From positions 186,001 to 250,000 of the forward strand of contig JAAKBF010000162.1 of assembly GCA_012656075.1 (NCBI GenBank): a DNA stretch of 64,000 nt, written 5' to 3'. The DNA is from Phytophthora hibernalis (taxonomy: Eukaryota > Oomycota > Peronosporomycetes > Peronosporales > Peronosporaceae). How positions within the stretch are numbered: position 1 is the stretch's first letter; the number at the start of each line of letters is the position of its first letter. The notes under the pieces are model-generated. The model was not told where the DNA came from and searched no databases. It saw only the letters and a program-made list of their open reading frames with translations. A program made the translations under genes and the position numbers. Below are positions 52,750 through 62,639 of the stretch, one piece after another.

Positions 52750-52797
52750 GTATAGAGACAGACAAGTCCGTCGATTCGCCAACTGGTTGGCTTGAAA

Positions 52798-53007
52798 ATG
52801 GTCGCCTTCAAGCGCAAAGGTAAGAAGTATGACGGGCGATGCCCGAGGTCAGCCATCATAAGGATAAGAAGCGTCGCAAAGCATACTACACGCGACATGG
52901 GAGAGCCAAGGCTCTCGGGTTCAGCCCGAGGGTCTGGCGACCCGGGCCTTGCCCGTCCAATAGATGATGAAAATCCATATTGGTTTTTAAAGAAATATCT
53001 TTGGTAG
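52798..53007 (+). CDS. Small basic protein resembling DUF5754 family, frame breaks
   Basis: The start at 52798 gives MVAFKRKGKKYDGR. Another frame then reads EVSHHKDKKRRKAYYTRHG, and the last part reads IDDENPYWFLKKYLW with a stop at 53005-53007. A KKRRxxYxxRHG core followed by an aromatic W-K-Y-L-W ending is the layout of small basic proteins (DUF5754-like) common in large DNA viruses and Polinton-like viruses. The function is unknown; strong positive charge suggests nucleic-acid binding. A near-palindromic GC run (gaggccaaggctctcgggttcagcccgag) sits inside. At least two shifts are needed, so the exact frame is uncertain. Confidence 0.5.
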   Translation: MVAFKRKGKKYDGRCPRSAIIRIRSVAKHTTRDMGEPRLSGSARGSGDPGLARPIDDENPYWFLKKYLW

Positions 53008-53021
53008 TGTATAGCATAATC

Positions 53022-53270
53022 ATGGGTTGCGGTCCGAGTAAAGAGCTCAAAACCAATTTAACTACTGATGACCCGAATCAGGTCATAGGATCAACCATGC
53101 TTAGAGCTGATCAGATAGTAGTCTTAGGGATTCAGTATTCCTCTCAACCAAAAATGCTGATGGTGGGGATGCTATACTTGAAATATCTATCAACGATAAA
53201 AAATCGAAGTCCATCGAGGATATCGAAATAAACTCGTGCGAAGTGGTATCGCTTAGAGAGCAAACGTCTT
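53022..53270 (+). CDS. Probable N-myristoylated small protein
   Basis: ATG at 53022 gives MGCGPSKELKTNLTTDD, an excellent N-myristoylation and palmitoylation signal (Gly2, Cys3, Ser6). The frame stops at 53231, but after about codon 45 the coding look moves to another frame (ADGGDAILEISINDKKSKSI), so a one-base shift near 53150 is likely and the end is uncertain. Lipid-anchored proteins are common in viruses with an internal membrane or in assembly and host-membrane targeting; no family was recognised. Upstream is tagtgtatagcataatc. Confidence 0.5.
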
Positions 53271-53512
53271 CACGGTCTTTTTTTCTTGGGTTGGTAAGCC
53301 CACATGCGGCCACCCTCGGTTTGGGTCGAAGCATCTACCTTCCTGATTGACTTATCGAGATCAGTTGCCCATACAGCGGCCTGAGTCTTCTGAGGGCGGT
53401 CATGAATGATTAGATTCTTCATGATAGCTTTGAGTTCAGCGACGTTGTTATCGGCGTTATCGCCATAGCTACCAGCTGAGCTGGAAATAATGCGGGGGTT
53501 AAAGAAGAACAT
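53270..53512 (-). CDS. Unrecognised 80-aa protein with DASTQTEGG
   Basis: An intact short frame from 53512 (MFFFNPRIISSSAGSYGDNA), with a helical middle (VAELKAIMKNLII) and the tail KVDASTQTEGGRMWAYQPKK. The T-Q-T core fits the short linear motif bound by dynein light chain LC8 in many viral and cellular proteins, but a motif this short can occur by chance. No family was recognised. It lies directly downstream, in the same direction, of the large unknown gene at 53518-55145. Confidence 0.5.
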   Translation of the reverse strand: MFFFNPRIISSSAGSYGDNADNNVAELKAIMKNLIIHDRPQKTQAAVWATDLDKSIRKVDASTQTEGGRMWAYQPKKKRP

Positions 53513-53517
53513 GATGT

Positions 53518-55145
53518 TTATAGTAGTCTCGTGATAATTTCTTTAAATTCTTTATCATCGATGAGACGATTGCTATACATATCTACTGTGAGAGACTTGA
53601 GCTGCTTGATGATACTCGGATTATCATTTCCTAACTGAATCTCCCCTTGAGCTTATCATACTCAGCGCGAAGTGTTTCAAGTGGATCCGTGAGCTTATCG
53701 TGGAAATTGTACTGAAGATGAGTGATCGCGAGGATCTCCTTGAACATTTTTTATCTTCGACGCTGAGCTTGTCATACGTTGGTTGATCAATATGCTGCTT
53801 ATACACAAGAGTTCTGATCATGCCTTGAAGACTATCACTGATCTGACACTTCGGTCCGCACTTTCGACGATTCGGTTGCACAATCACAAGAGTCTTAGCA
53901 TCGAGGTCAGGAATACGAATGTACTTGCTACCAAGCTGGCGATATACGTAGGCACTTGGTGTTGCTAAACCCTGAATCTCATTCAGATTGTAGGTTCTTC
54001 CTCGTCGGACAACTCCTTCCAGTGGAGCCACGCCTGCCCCCTTAGACCACGACCCTTAAGCCCCTCCCCGCGAGCACGCTTAGCAAAGTCGTCGGCAGCT
54101 CGCTCACGTTCCTCTTCTTCCGCGATCTCCTGAGCCGCAATGCTATATTGTTTGGCTTTTGCGTTAAATACAGCTTTTGTTGCCTTCACAGCTGATGTCG
54201 CTGCCTTTAGTGCCGATCGAGCTGATTTTGAGTTATTTCCTTTGACTTCTTAGCTTCTTCGTATCGCTTTTGAGCCTCTCCATAATTCAGGTAAGCGCGT
54301 TCGGCGTCATCATGAAGCTTATCCAATTCACTCTCCTCATATACCTCCTCACTTTGTTGCTTGATATCATCAGCATTGTTGAAGATGACCTCGCGAATGA
54401 TCTTGAGATTGGCATTCACATTTTTAATCATTTTCTTCTCCTCTTCAGTTGCAGGACCTTCGATATCAGTTGCAGTACGATGGACATCTTCCAAGCCACT
54501 TAGAAGCGCAAGGAATGTATCCATCCAACGCATCACCTTCATCAGCTCCGTCCAAGCGTTTCCTGAAACAAGTTTATGGTCCTTATTCCTAATGTTGAAA
54601 TAGTGATTCTCACTTGGTACGCTAAAATAGTACGTGGCATGGGCTTTTACACCATTCTTAGTATCGACAACAGGCTTAAGACGAAATGGGATAACGATCT
54701 TGTTATCAAAGAGGCTCTTGTAGTACTCATATAGAATTTTCTTAGCTTCGCTATCAGGGATTGATAGATTTCTATCCATATTTTCATCTAAACCGGTTCT
54801 CGTACCATGTCGTGCCTCGCGCTCTTCATCATCATCATAAGGCTTGTAGTCCTTAATGGTTCTCTCGATATCATTAGCTCCAACCATAGTAAGTTCCAAG
54901 CCTCGGCTCTTAACCAAGTCCAAGAACACTCTTAGTGTGGATTGCCAGTCAATCTTCCTCAGTGCTGCTGTGTGCTTCAGGTTTGATTCTTTTCCAAACA
55001 CATCAACGGATCCATCCTTGACCCAAACATACTGTTCTAATGAGCTTTTGTCAGATTTATATTTATCCTTGAAAATCGGTACAATGCTCTTCATTAGTCC
55101 ATTCGAATCGAGCATCTCCATGTTTTTGGAAATAATCCAGAGCAT
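53518..55145 (-). CDS. Large unrecognised Polinton protein (about 540 aa), several frame breaks
   Basis: Four frame segments run on in order: 55145-54207 (MLWIISKNMEMLDSNGLMKS; charged, helical, ending EEAKKSKEITQ), 54189-53983 (MKATKAVFNAKAKQYS, highly charged), 54031-53760 (GRTYNLNEIQGLATPSAYVY, SKYIRIPDLDAKTLVIVQPN, CGPKCQISDSLQGMIRTLVY) and 53760-53518 (MFKEILAITHLQYNFHDKLT, NPSIIKQLKSLTVDMYSN). One shift sits in a G run near 54040. The last part has a compact conserved-looking domain with a CGPKC pair. The coordinates and style suggest one structural or host-interaction gene of the element. I do not recognise a named family. It could also be two genes, splitting near 54200. Confidence 0.55.
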
Positions 55146-55155
55146 TTTAAATCTA

Positions 55156-56233
55156 CTACTCGTCGTCGGATGTGGTAGAAGTTATTTTTCTACCAAATGT
55201 AATATTGGGCAGTCTCCGATCCTTAAGAACAACATCAAGTTCTTCTAATTCATCACCAGTTCGCTTATTCTTTTCTAAACGCATAATGGTTCTCGTTCGA
55301 TTTTCTTCATCCAACATTCCATGTGTTTCATCGATCGATTGACTTTCAGCATCATAGTATATATCTTTAATCTTCTCCATAGTTGCTACCCAGTCAATAT
55401 ACTCGTATCGTTTGTATTTTTTACCATTTCTCGATACAAGCGCCCCGTTTTCACTAATAACATAGCGTTTATCGTCTTTAGTATCTTTCTTTTAATCGGA
55501 CGAATTCTAAGCGCAACCCAATTAGGATACTTTTGTAAAAAGCTTTGACCCATTCACGTGATGAAACTTGCTCCTCCGTATCAAGCCGGCTGGGTTTAGA
55601 AGATGTATTTGTTTCTGCATCTGTTGTTGAAGGCTTGGCATCGATAGATGCATCAAGCGTGCTTTGCCCGCGACTCGACTGGGAACCAGTCTCAACCATT
55701 TGAGCGCTATTATCCACCCCGATATCTGATGTCGTAGGATTTACCTGAATGTTTCTGTCAGTTTTATCAATACGAAGTGTGTTTGTTGCATTGTCTGACA
55801 TTCGAACGCCGTTATCTACTCCAACATCTACCATAATGGGGCGAACATTTACTTCAGGATCAGTTGATACCTCAGGGTTTGTTTGGGAGGATTCATCACT
55901 CACCGTTTTTAAGGGCTCAGATGATCCGGTGGAGGAATCTGTCTGAGCTGATGTGGAAGATGTGGAAGTTATGCTTATAGTTTTACCTACGTCGCTTGCC
56001 CACGACGCTCCTTCGTACATATCACGCTTAGCATTAGCTTGACGAACACGACGTTGAGCTCTTTCAAGAAGCTCATGTCGTTTTTGCTCTCTCTGAGCGA
56101 GGGATGTGAAATTAGGGAACATTGTGTCTATATCATCTGAATCATAAAAAATGAGTACATAATTACCAGTAGCTCGGCATAACTGAGTCGTGTCGAAATT
56201 GAGAGTACGAATGACAAATATGATTTCGCTCAT
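55156..56233 (-). CDS. Unrecognised, largely disordered repeat-containing protein
   Basis: The first frame (56233-55478, 251 aa) starts MSEIIFVIRTLNFDTTQLCR, has a basic helix (REQKRHELLERAQRRVRQAN), then a long Ser/Thr/Asp-rich disordered region with repeated tokens: VDVGVDNGVRM and SDIGVDNSAQM, and AQTDSS, SQTNPE, ATNTLR, ETNTSS. A shift near 55540 leads on to KYPNWVALRIRPIK and a globular basic end (GALVSRNGKKYKRYEYIDWV), then the acidic tail that stops at 55156 (ITSTTSDDE). The 74-aa frame at 55156-55380 is probably this C-terminus. No family was recognised. Disorder with repeated Q/N-T motifs suggests multivalent binding (inference). Confidence 0.5.
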
Positions 56234-56453
56234 TAAGAAGACTTAGATAGCGGTCCTTGATGCAATGAAATGGAACTCCAAATATTGCTTCCAACTCGTG
56301 GCGATACTTACGATTTACTACCGTTTTTCGGAAATTGGCTGATGCATCAAGGTTCATTAGTTCGTTCTTGATTCGGCTTACTTCATGGATAATCCATAGC
56401 TTCCGCTGAAGCTTAGCAAGCTCACGGTCCTTTTCTAAACAACTGGGGCACAT
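56163..56453 (-). CDS. Small CPSC-containing helical protein
   Basis: The ATG at 56453 (MCPSCLEKDRELAKLQRKLW) gives about 96 aa; an earlier in-frame ATG at 56474 is possible. A CxxC pair is followed by a long charged helix and a compact C-terminal segment (VVNRKYRHELEAIFGVPFHC). The 3' end overlaps the next gene's start (56233) by 71 bases in another frame, so it may really end nearer 56230 if a base is missing. No family was recognised. A single CxxC is not enough for a zinc site unless it dimerises. Confidence 0.45.
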   Translation of the reverse strand: MCPSCLEKDRELAKLQRKLWIIHEVSRIKNELMNLDASANFRKTVVNRKYRHELEAIFGVPFHCIKDRYLSLLNERNHICHSYSQFRHDSVMPSYW

Positions 56454-56572
56454 TATATTATTACTATATATCAAGTCAGATAATTCAAAACGTTTCGCAA
56501 AAATAGATCGAACAATATACTTGAGTCAAAAGCTTACAGAGGATGTCTCTATCAAAATTATTTACAAGCTAA

Positions 56573-56640
56573 CTATGACTCATTTTTTAAACCCCAGTAC
56601 TCCTTTTCAAGAGTTGATCTCCTGTTTGTTTTTTTACTAA
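56573..56640 (-). pseudogene. Remnant of a second integrase C-terminus
   Basis: Minus-strand reading KKTNRRSTLEKEYWGLKNES followed by TAG (56573-56575) parallels the end of the full integrase (NKNRPSELEKEYFGAKEIPF, stop at 57195): both share N-R-x-S-x-L-E-K-E-Y-(F/W)-G-x-K. It lies directly downstream of GIY-YIG nuclease 3 and has no start of its own. It is best explained as a leftover of a duplicated or displaced integrase tail. Confidence 0.6.
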
Positions 56641-56653
56641 AAATGTGCGGCCT

Positions 56654-57153
56654 TCAGTTCGATAGCCACGTCTGGTGTCGACTGGATTTGATATGCGTTG
56701 ATTTATGTTTTCTGGCGTACTTACCGCCACAATCGCAGTTAAACTTTTCTAATGCCTTAGCAACATTATGCGGAAGCTTATTTTTAATCCTGCTCTTTCT
56801 CGAAGTAGTTCGATATGGGTTGCTTTATAGTTTTTAAAGTAAAGATCCTTAAACATGATTGCGTTATTTTTATTGACACAGCTACGTCTAAGCTTATTAA
56901 TCCATAGTTGTTCATAAGCTCGTAAATGTGTTTTATCTGCAACTTCATATTCCTTGATCAAAATGATCTTAAATTGTTCAATACCATGTTTATCAAAGTG
57001 TTCGAAAATGGAGACATTGGACGTTCTACCTTTCTTCCATTTTTGGAAGTCAGCCTTATGACCTGACCATCGGTTGCTCACGGTATTAAGTGTCGAGCCT
57101 ACATAACAGATTAAACTCTGTCTGTGGATAATTTTGTAGATTCTCCCAATCAT
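56654..57153 (-). CDS. GIY-YIG endonuclease 3 with C-terminal zinc finger, frame break
   Basis: Start at 57153: GRIYKIIH and ICYVGSTL (GIY-YIG strands), VSNRWSGH (catalytic Arg region), YEQLWINKLRRSCVNKNNAI. The first frame ends at 56749 in a non-matching tail. Another frame from about 56790 reads LPHNVAKALEKFNCDCGGKY and a C-x-C-G-x(2)-Y-x(4)-K-x(2)-H-x(5)-H finger, stopping at TGA 56654-56656. It is therefore the same nuclease-finger design as nucleases 1 and 2. It sits between the integrase gene and a remnant of a second integrase tail, a position consistent with a mobile nuclease gene having moved into the locus. Confidence 0.8.
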
Positions 57154-57194
57154 TTTTACGATGATTGCCTTCTATATATATATCCCAATTCTTG

Positions 57195-58275
57195 CTTCAG
57201 AAAGGAATTTCTTTAGCCCCAAAATATTCCTTCTCTAACTCAGACGGTCTGTTTTTATTAATTAAACGGAGATTTGAGAATGGTTCCCACGTTGAATCAT
57301 CATATCCAATCCATTTGATAAGATATTTGAACTTCCCGGTTCGCATCTTTTTGTGATCTAAGATTTTCTCAGCTTCAAAGACTTGGTTCTTGGCGGATGG
57401 GGCATCTGTAGTCTCATCGTCAACCGGTTTGATATCATTGATGATTTGTAGAGAATATGACCGTTTTTAGATCTGATTTGGATCCGATAGCCATCGATAC
57501 CAACTACTTCGTAGATAGACTTACTCCATTGAGCCGATTCTTTCTCAAATTGCTTCTTCTTCAAACGATAAAGCACAGAAGTTCCAATTTCGAGTCGATT
57601 CTCGAGATTTTCCATAGTTGTGTTGTTATGACTCAATTCTGATTCAATTACCTGTCCAGTCGCTTCATTTGGTGTCATTTTGATAGAAGTGTGAACCGTA
57701 TTGTTGTAGTTGTCGATGACGTCACTAAGAAGCTTAATCGATAAAGGTTGCTTTATCTTCATCAGCCTCGATTTAAGCGTACGATTGAAGCGCTCAATCT
57801 TACCCATTGTTCCATGATCACCTGGCTCGTTATTGTAGTGAGTAATAGATTTTCGCTTGAAATATGCTTGAGCGTGCCTATTCATGAACTCAGATCCATT
57901 GTCGGTTGTCAAAATATCAACGTTAAGCGATTCAAGAGCTTTAATCCCCTTGGAAACACTGCTCCATCGTTTGTCAGTTAATATCTTAGCAAAACCAATT
58001 CTGGAGTTGATATTGATAGCAGTTAGAATGGTATTTCCTCTCCAGAATGCTAAATCAGCTTGCCAACTATTTGGATTGGTCGAAGCAATCTTGAAACCAT
58101 CAAATTGTGTTGTTTTTCCATGGTACCGTTGAATGTCAGTCTGATTACCATACCACTCCTTAACATCCTTCAATCGAATAGATTTTTCAATTTGTTTAGC
58201 CTTCTGATATAGAGCATTGCTGCCGATATACCCTGTTTTTGGATTGTGATATAACTTCGATAGTAGCGCATCCAT
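57195..58275 (-). CDS. rve-family integrase with C-terminal chromodomain, one frame break
   Basis: The retroviral-type DDE core is clear: Asp74 in SWQADLAFW, Asp125 in LTTDNGSEF and Glu161 in GKIERFNRTLK, with 35 residues between the last two as in the classical D,D(35)E triad. The N-terminal LYHNPKTGYIGSNALYQKAK matches the zinc-less head of Polinton integrases. The first frame ends at 57358 in a poor tail. From about 57430 another frame gives a chromodomain: VFEAEKILDHKKMRTGKFKY, then LIKWIGYDDSTWEPFSNL, ending EIPF at TGA 57195-57197. Chromodomain integrases are a Polinton/Maverick hallmark and can target methylated histone tails. The enzyme inserts the element DNA into the host genome. 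Confidence 0.92.
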
Positions 58276-58312
58276 GGTCTATATTAGAAACAAAAATATG
58301 GAAATAGATCCC

Positions 58313-61300
58313 CTAAATATCGAGCGGAATCGTAGAAATACCGTCTGACAGTACCTGTCGCTTGTCGTACCAATAATTGAGCGCTGTTTTGGTTTGAGTA
58401 TAGGTAATGATCGATTTGGTTTCTTTCGATAGTCTGAAACCCTTGTTAGTACCCCGAAGTGTGATACGGTCCCGTACAACTGTCTCAAAACCGTCTGGGC
58501 TAAGTACATCAACATTGCGACCACGCCCCTGCTGTACACCCTTAGCACTGACTTTGACCTTGTGCTCCTCGTCCGGTAGATAGCAGATGTAGTTCTTAGA
58601 GGATAATGAGACCATTGCATCACCTCGCCACTCTTCCTTAAATAGTCCAGGCGTGCGGCGATCGAACTTGGCTACCTCGGCGTTGTAGTCTCGCGGGAAC
58701 CACTCATACTTATGCTCATCGAAGTGATCACGTAGTTCAGGCTTGATGCATTCTTTGAATGGGTTCTCGCAGCTGAACGCGATATAGCCACTGTCCGTGT
58801 CCATCTCCTGATATTGAAAGTCTGAACGATCGAAGTAAAAGTCGATGCAGTCATAGTAAAACTGAAGCATGCGTAGCTTAGCGAGCTGATAGATAGCAAT
58901 CGATAAATGGATCGGGTTCTTGTTGTTGAGCCGACGCTTTTTCATCGTAATCTCACAAGAATCATTAAGCTCCTCCAACCCGTGGAACGTAAAGTGTTCG
59001 ATCTTGCTCTTAATAGCTTTGTCGTTCGACTCATACTTGACCTCTTTGTGCTTGCTCATATCCATTCCAGATCGACCGAAAGCACTGTTGCCTACAAGTT
59101 TCATCATCTCAGCAATCATCGCCTTCGACTTATCAACATCACCCTTTCGTCGAGCGTTTGATACAGCCTCCATAAATGGATCAAAAGCCTTGTGAGAGCT
59201 GGCCTTAATAAAGCAGTAAGTCTTGGTAATCTCCAAACCGTGGGAAAGATACCATTTAAGCAAAGGTGCGTATATAAGAATCTTTTCACCAAAGTAGCTA
59301 CCTATCAGCTTACGAGCTGGTTTTGCTCGGCTTTGCTTACGTGCCTCGTTGTACTTGTACATGTGATGACCAATGACACTCTCATCAGCACAATCGATTA
59401 GCGTATTCTTGAAGATTGGGGTCATCTCACTGAAGTACTCTTTCAAGTGCTCTGGTGTGCGAATATTACACTCGAGGAAGCCGAAAATCTTATCAGAAAC
59501 GATGTCCTCGACAATGCCATCATAAGCCTCGATCGTAGTCAATCGTCCGCATGGCATCTCATTACCAAGTGCCCATAGGTATAAAGCGTTGGCATCGTAT
59601 CCGATAATTTTCTTACAGAGCTTACCTCCACGAATCTTCGTCTCGTTGCGCTTAGCGTAGCGATTAAAGATAATAGATGGACCTCCAGCAATGTTGGCCT
59701 TCATCTTAGCGTAGATATCCTTTTCCTCCTTATCAATGCTATACACCAATCTGTCCGAGTTGAACTCAAGCAACTTCTTATAGCGGAATCCCTTGAGAGA
59801 CATGTCCTTACGGGCGGTGTTGCACTTGATACAGCTAACCAATACGTTGCCATCGATGTGTCCAAGCTTGTTGTTGATACGGTCTGCTGAAGCGGTATCG
59901 ACGGTCAGCTGACAGTAGCATAAACCACACAGATACTTTTGCTTTTGCAACAATGTATTCAAGTGAGCAAGTGTCATACCAAATTCCCGCTTTGCCTTAG
60001 CATCCTGACTCTTGTAGCCACCCATACGCTGGGGTGGAAATTGGAATGCGTTAGCAGGTGTCTTATCCGGATATTGGAGATTGTTAAAGCAGGTCTGATA
60101 CATAACTTTTTCACTAAGTCCTGGTAGAGACACACCATCAGCGAACATATCCAGATCGAAACGCATGAATAGCTCGCGCTGGGCTTTGATAGCCTTGATG
60201 AATGGGACTACATCGAGATTGTTGTACCAGACCAGTAGGTCCTTGATGGATTTCATCTCATAGTACTTCCACACAAACTTCACTCGCTCGTATTCATCAT
60301 CGCTGATGCTTGTTCCACGGAGCTTGCTGTCAAAAGCTGACTTAGGCGGAATAGTAGTCTGGTTGAGTACATTGAACGCGGTGATGTATTCATACGGGAA
60401 AAGACCCTTGCCAAGACCACAGACACATCTAATTTTGTCATCACATTTGCAGCCACCGAGATATGTCGTAAGATACTTATCGTAGCTGGTACCAGCCGGT
60501 ACATAGTTGCTAATATCGAGCATTTTCATGTTCGATGTAGCAATGCACATGTAGCTGGGGTTCTTGATAACAGATTTGATGTTGTCAGTACCAATGATGG
60601 CGAATAAGTCGCTCTTAATCAAGTTGATATCGTATCGACCCGAATTGAAGCCGAACACTGGAACCTGATCAATCTGCTGTTTAAGTCTTCCGTAGTCGGA
60701 CCTCTGCTTACCAAAGCCAAGACTGTTATGGAAGTGGAAGAAGCTATCATACTTCCCTTCCTTAATCCAACTCTCCACATCAGACATCTTGTACTTCTTA
60801 CCCAGATTGACGCCTGGAATTTCCAAACCTGTCAGACCGTGGGCGTTGATGATTTTTGCAGAAGCGACTTATACTTATCGACATTGTACTGTTGGATCTT
60901 CAGCGATACATCACCGATGTATTTGAACATATCCGTCAGCAGCATCTTCGGATCGTCATTCACAAAGCAGCGCACCTCCTCGGTTAAGCTATCAGCAACG
61001 GATACAGACACAGGAATGTGTTCGTTCGTGAAGACAGTACTTTCACCGTGTTGAGTCGCGGTAGGCTTAAGGATTGCCTCAAAGTCATAAACAATGAAGT
61101 TGTCGATGTATTGATTGGCCTCCTTAATGGAATACTTTGTAAGCAGTGATCGAATCGCGTTAGGAGCTGGCCTGTAGATAGTTGGCTCAGCAGGGAAGCT
61201 CTCAATATTCACAAGCTCGCACTGATTTTTCTTGTGGTTTTTGAGTCTTTCACCGCTCACGAATATCATTTCACACTTGGGGCACTGATACTTAGACTGA

Positions 61301-62297
61301 AGCATATCGATGCTCTTGATGTAGAGAGCGTGATTCTCGTGTGATAGAATATCCATAGATTCAAACCCCTTGTCCGACCTACGAATACATTCTACATTCC
61401 CAGAAGCTACATCCATGCTATATACGTTAATACCGAGCTGGAAGCAGTCCTCAACCTCATCGAGCTGTAGCAGGTCAATAGGCTTGAAGCTCCTAAATAG
61501 ACTCAACGTATACTTTACTCCCTTAAAAGAGCAGTAGCGCTTGAATGCATCCTTCACCTGAGCCTGAATTCTGCGAGGATCCTTCTTAGCGCTCTGGAAT
61601 GTGTGCCAGGTGATGCAGTGGAAGACGCACTTGTTGTTGGTCTTAGGAAGTTGATTACATGCTTGTTTTCGCGGATAATCTTAGGAATAACAGCGTCGCT
61701 ATCCCCAAGAGCATGGTCGCGATGGTAGACTAAAATCTTGAATGCAGTGATCGCCTTAAGCTTATATCCGGAGCTGGGGTAGTTCAGCTTGTCAGCCAAC
61801 TCCATAGACCGAATTTCCGAAATCACCTTCTTTCGAATATCCGCCTTGCTGTTGATTGCGACAGGCTTATTGAATACATAAGTGTTTGCGAGATTCGGGT
61901 AGAAGTAGCGAGTGTCATCAGGATCAGTCTTGCCCACAAGTTCGTACCCGAGAGCAATATTTACCTTAAAAGCACTTGCCTGAGTTGAAAGAACGTTCTC
62001 GAGCTTATCGTAGAAATCAGTAGCCTCGATACCCTCATATAAGTGTGATTCCATGTGATTACCAGTGTAAAACCGGTACTTGGGATCAGACTTATAGTCA
62101 GGCGACATATGCTTCTCAAGGGTTTCAACAGAAACATTGTACTGCTTAGCCACCAATTTCTTGTTGACTGAACGAGAAATGTTGCTAACATATACCATCT
62201 TTCCAGTTCTACCTCGAACCTTAACCCGGTAGCTGCTACCCCATTTGACAGCTTGGATATTTAATCTCTTTAATCCTGCGAGTTCGTATGCAAACAT
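58313..62297 (-). CDS. Protein-primed family B DNA polymerase with HNH-like insertion, two frame breaks
   Basis: Three frames, 62297-61554, 61557-60832 and 60826-58313, joined by shifts near 61640 and 60835, give about 1,330 aa. The N-terminal extension has a C2H2-like CPKCEMIFVSGERLKNHKKN. The exonuclease has IVYDFEAI (Exo I), VFGFNSGRYDINLI (Exo II) and SIKDLLVWYNNLDV (Exo III region). Polymerase motifs are A IIGYDANALYLWAL, B MMKLVGNSAFG and C QEMDTDSGYIAF. Between Exo III and motif A, residues about 271-375 of the last frame carry an inserted treble-clef/HNH-like domain: CGLCYC, then SADRINNKLGHIDGNVLVSC and IKCNTARKDM. The polymerase replicates element DNA from a protein primer. The priming tyrosine or terminal protein was not identified. 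It is the replication hallmark of Polintons. Confidence 0.92.
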
Positions 62298-62339
62298 ATT
62301 GCCTATATATCTTCGACTAAATTAATCTCGTGAGAATCG

Positions 62340-62370
62340 ACTTTATAATTATTGGACCTTGTATCAGGAT
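62340..62370 (-). promoter_or_regulatory. Putative early-type motif upstream of DNA polymerase
   Basis: On the minus strand ATCCTGATAC (62370 downward) is followed by TATAAAGTCG (about 62347-62339) and is preceded by another TATAAAGTCG (62379-62371). The start codon is at 62297, after gatatataggcaat. It is the same pair as upstream of GIY-YIG nuclease 1. Confidence 0.45.
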
Positions 62371-62407
62371 CGACTTTATATTAGGGCTGAGAGAAAAAAA
62401 TTAAAAA

Positions 62408-62605
62408 TCAGTTAAGCTCGCTTTGCTTAAGTTCGGATTTACTTAAGTAATTCTTCTTCTTACGAGCACGAATTTCTTCGCGATTCTTCTCATCATATTC
62501 TCGCTGCTTAGCCAGTCGCGTTTCCCTTGTTTTCAGATAGTACCGCTTTTGAGCGGCTTTGATTCGCTCTTTGTTAAGTTCGTATTGATCGGGTGAGTAT
62601 GTCAT
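62408..62605 (-). CDS. Small charged helical protein, 65 aa
   Basis: Intact short frame MTYSPDQYELNKERIKAAQK, then almost entirely Lys/Arg/Glu-rich helix (EYDEKNREEIRARKKKNYLS). It resembles the basic, coiled, nucleic-acid-binding small proteins of large DNA viruses and phages in composition only. The rightmost gene of the element, upstream of the polymerase and in the same direction. agtatataaag and the ATCCTGACAAATATAAAGT motif precede it. Confidence 0.55.
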   Translation of the reverse strand: MTYSPDQYELNKERIKAAQKRYYLKTRETRLAKQREYDEKNREEIRARKKKNYLSKSELKQSELN

Positions 62606-62620
62606 CTTTATATACTATTA

Positions 62621-62639
62621 ACTTTATATTTGTCAGGAT
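62621..62639 (-). promoter_or_regulatory. Putative early-type motif upstream of the 65-aa gene
   Basis: Minus-strand ATCCTGACAAATATAAAGT lies about 16-34 bases before the start at 62605. Together with those at 44863 and 62340 it defines the ATCCTGAYA...TATAAAGT consensus. Confidence 0.45.

Noticed and set aside
44839..62395. ATCCTGATA/TATAAAGT near both ends as degenerate TIRs
   Set aside because: The copies are oriented toward their downstream genes and also occur internally near 48350, so promoters explain them better.
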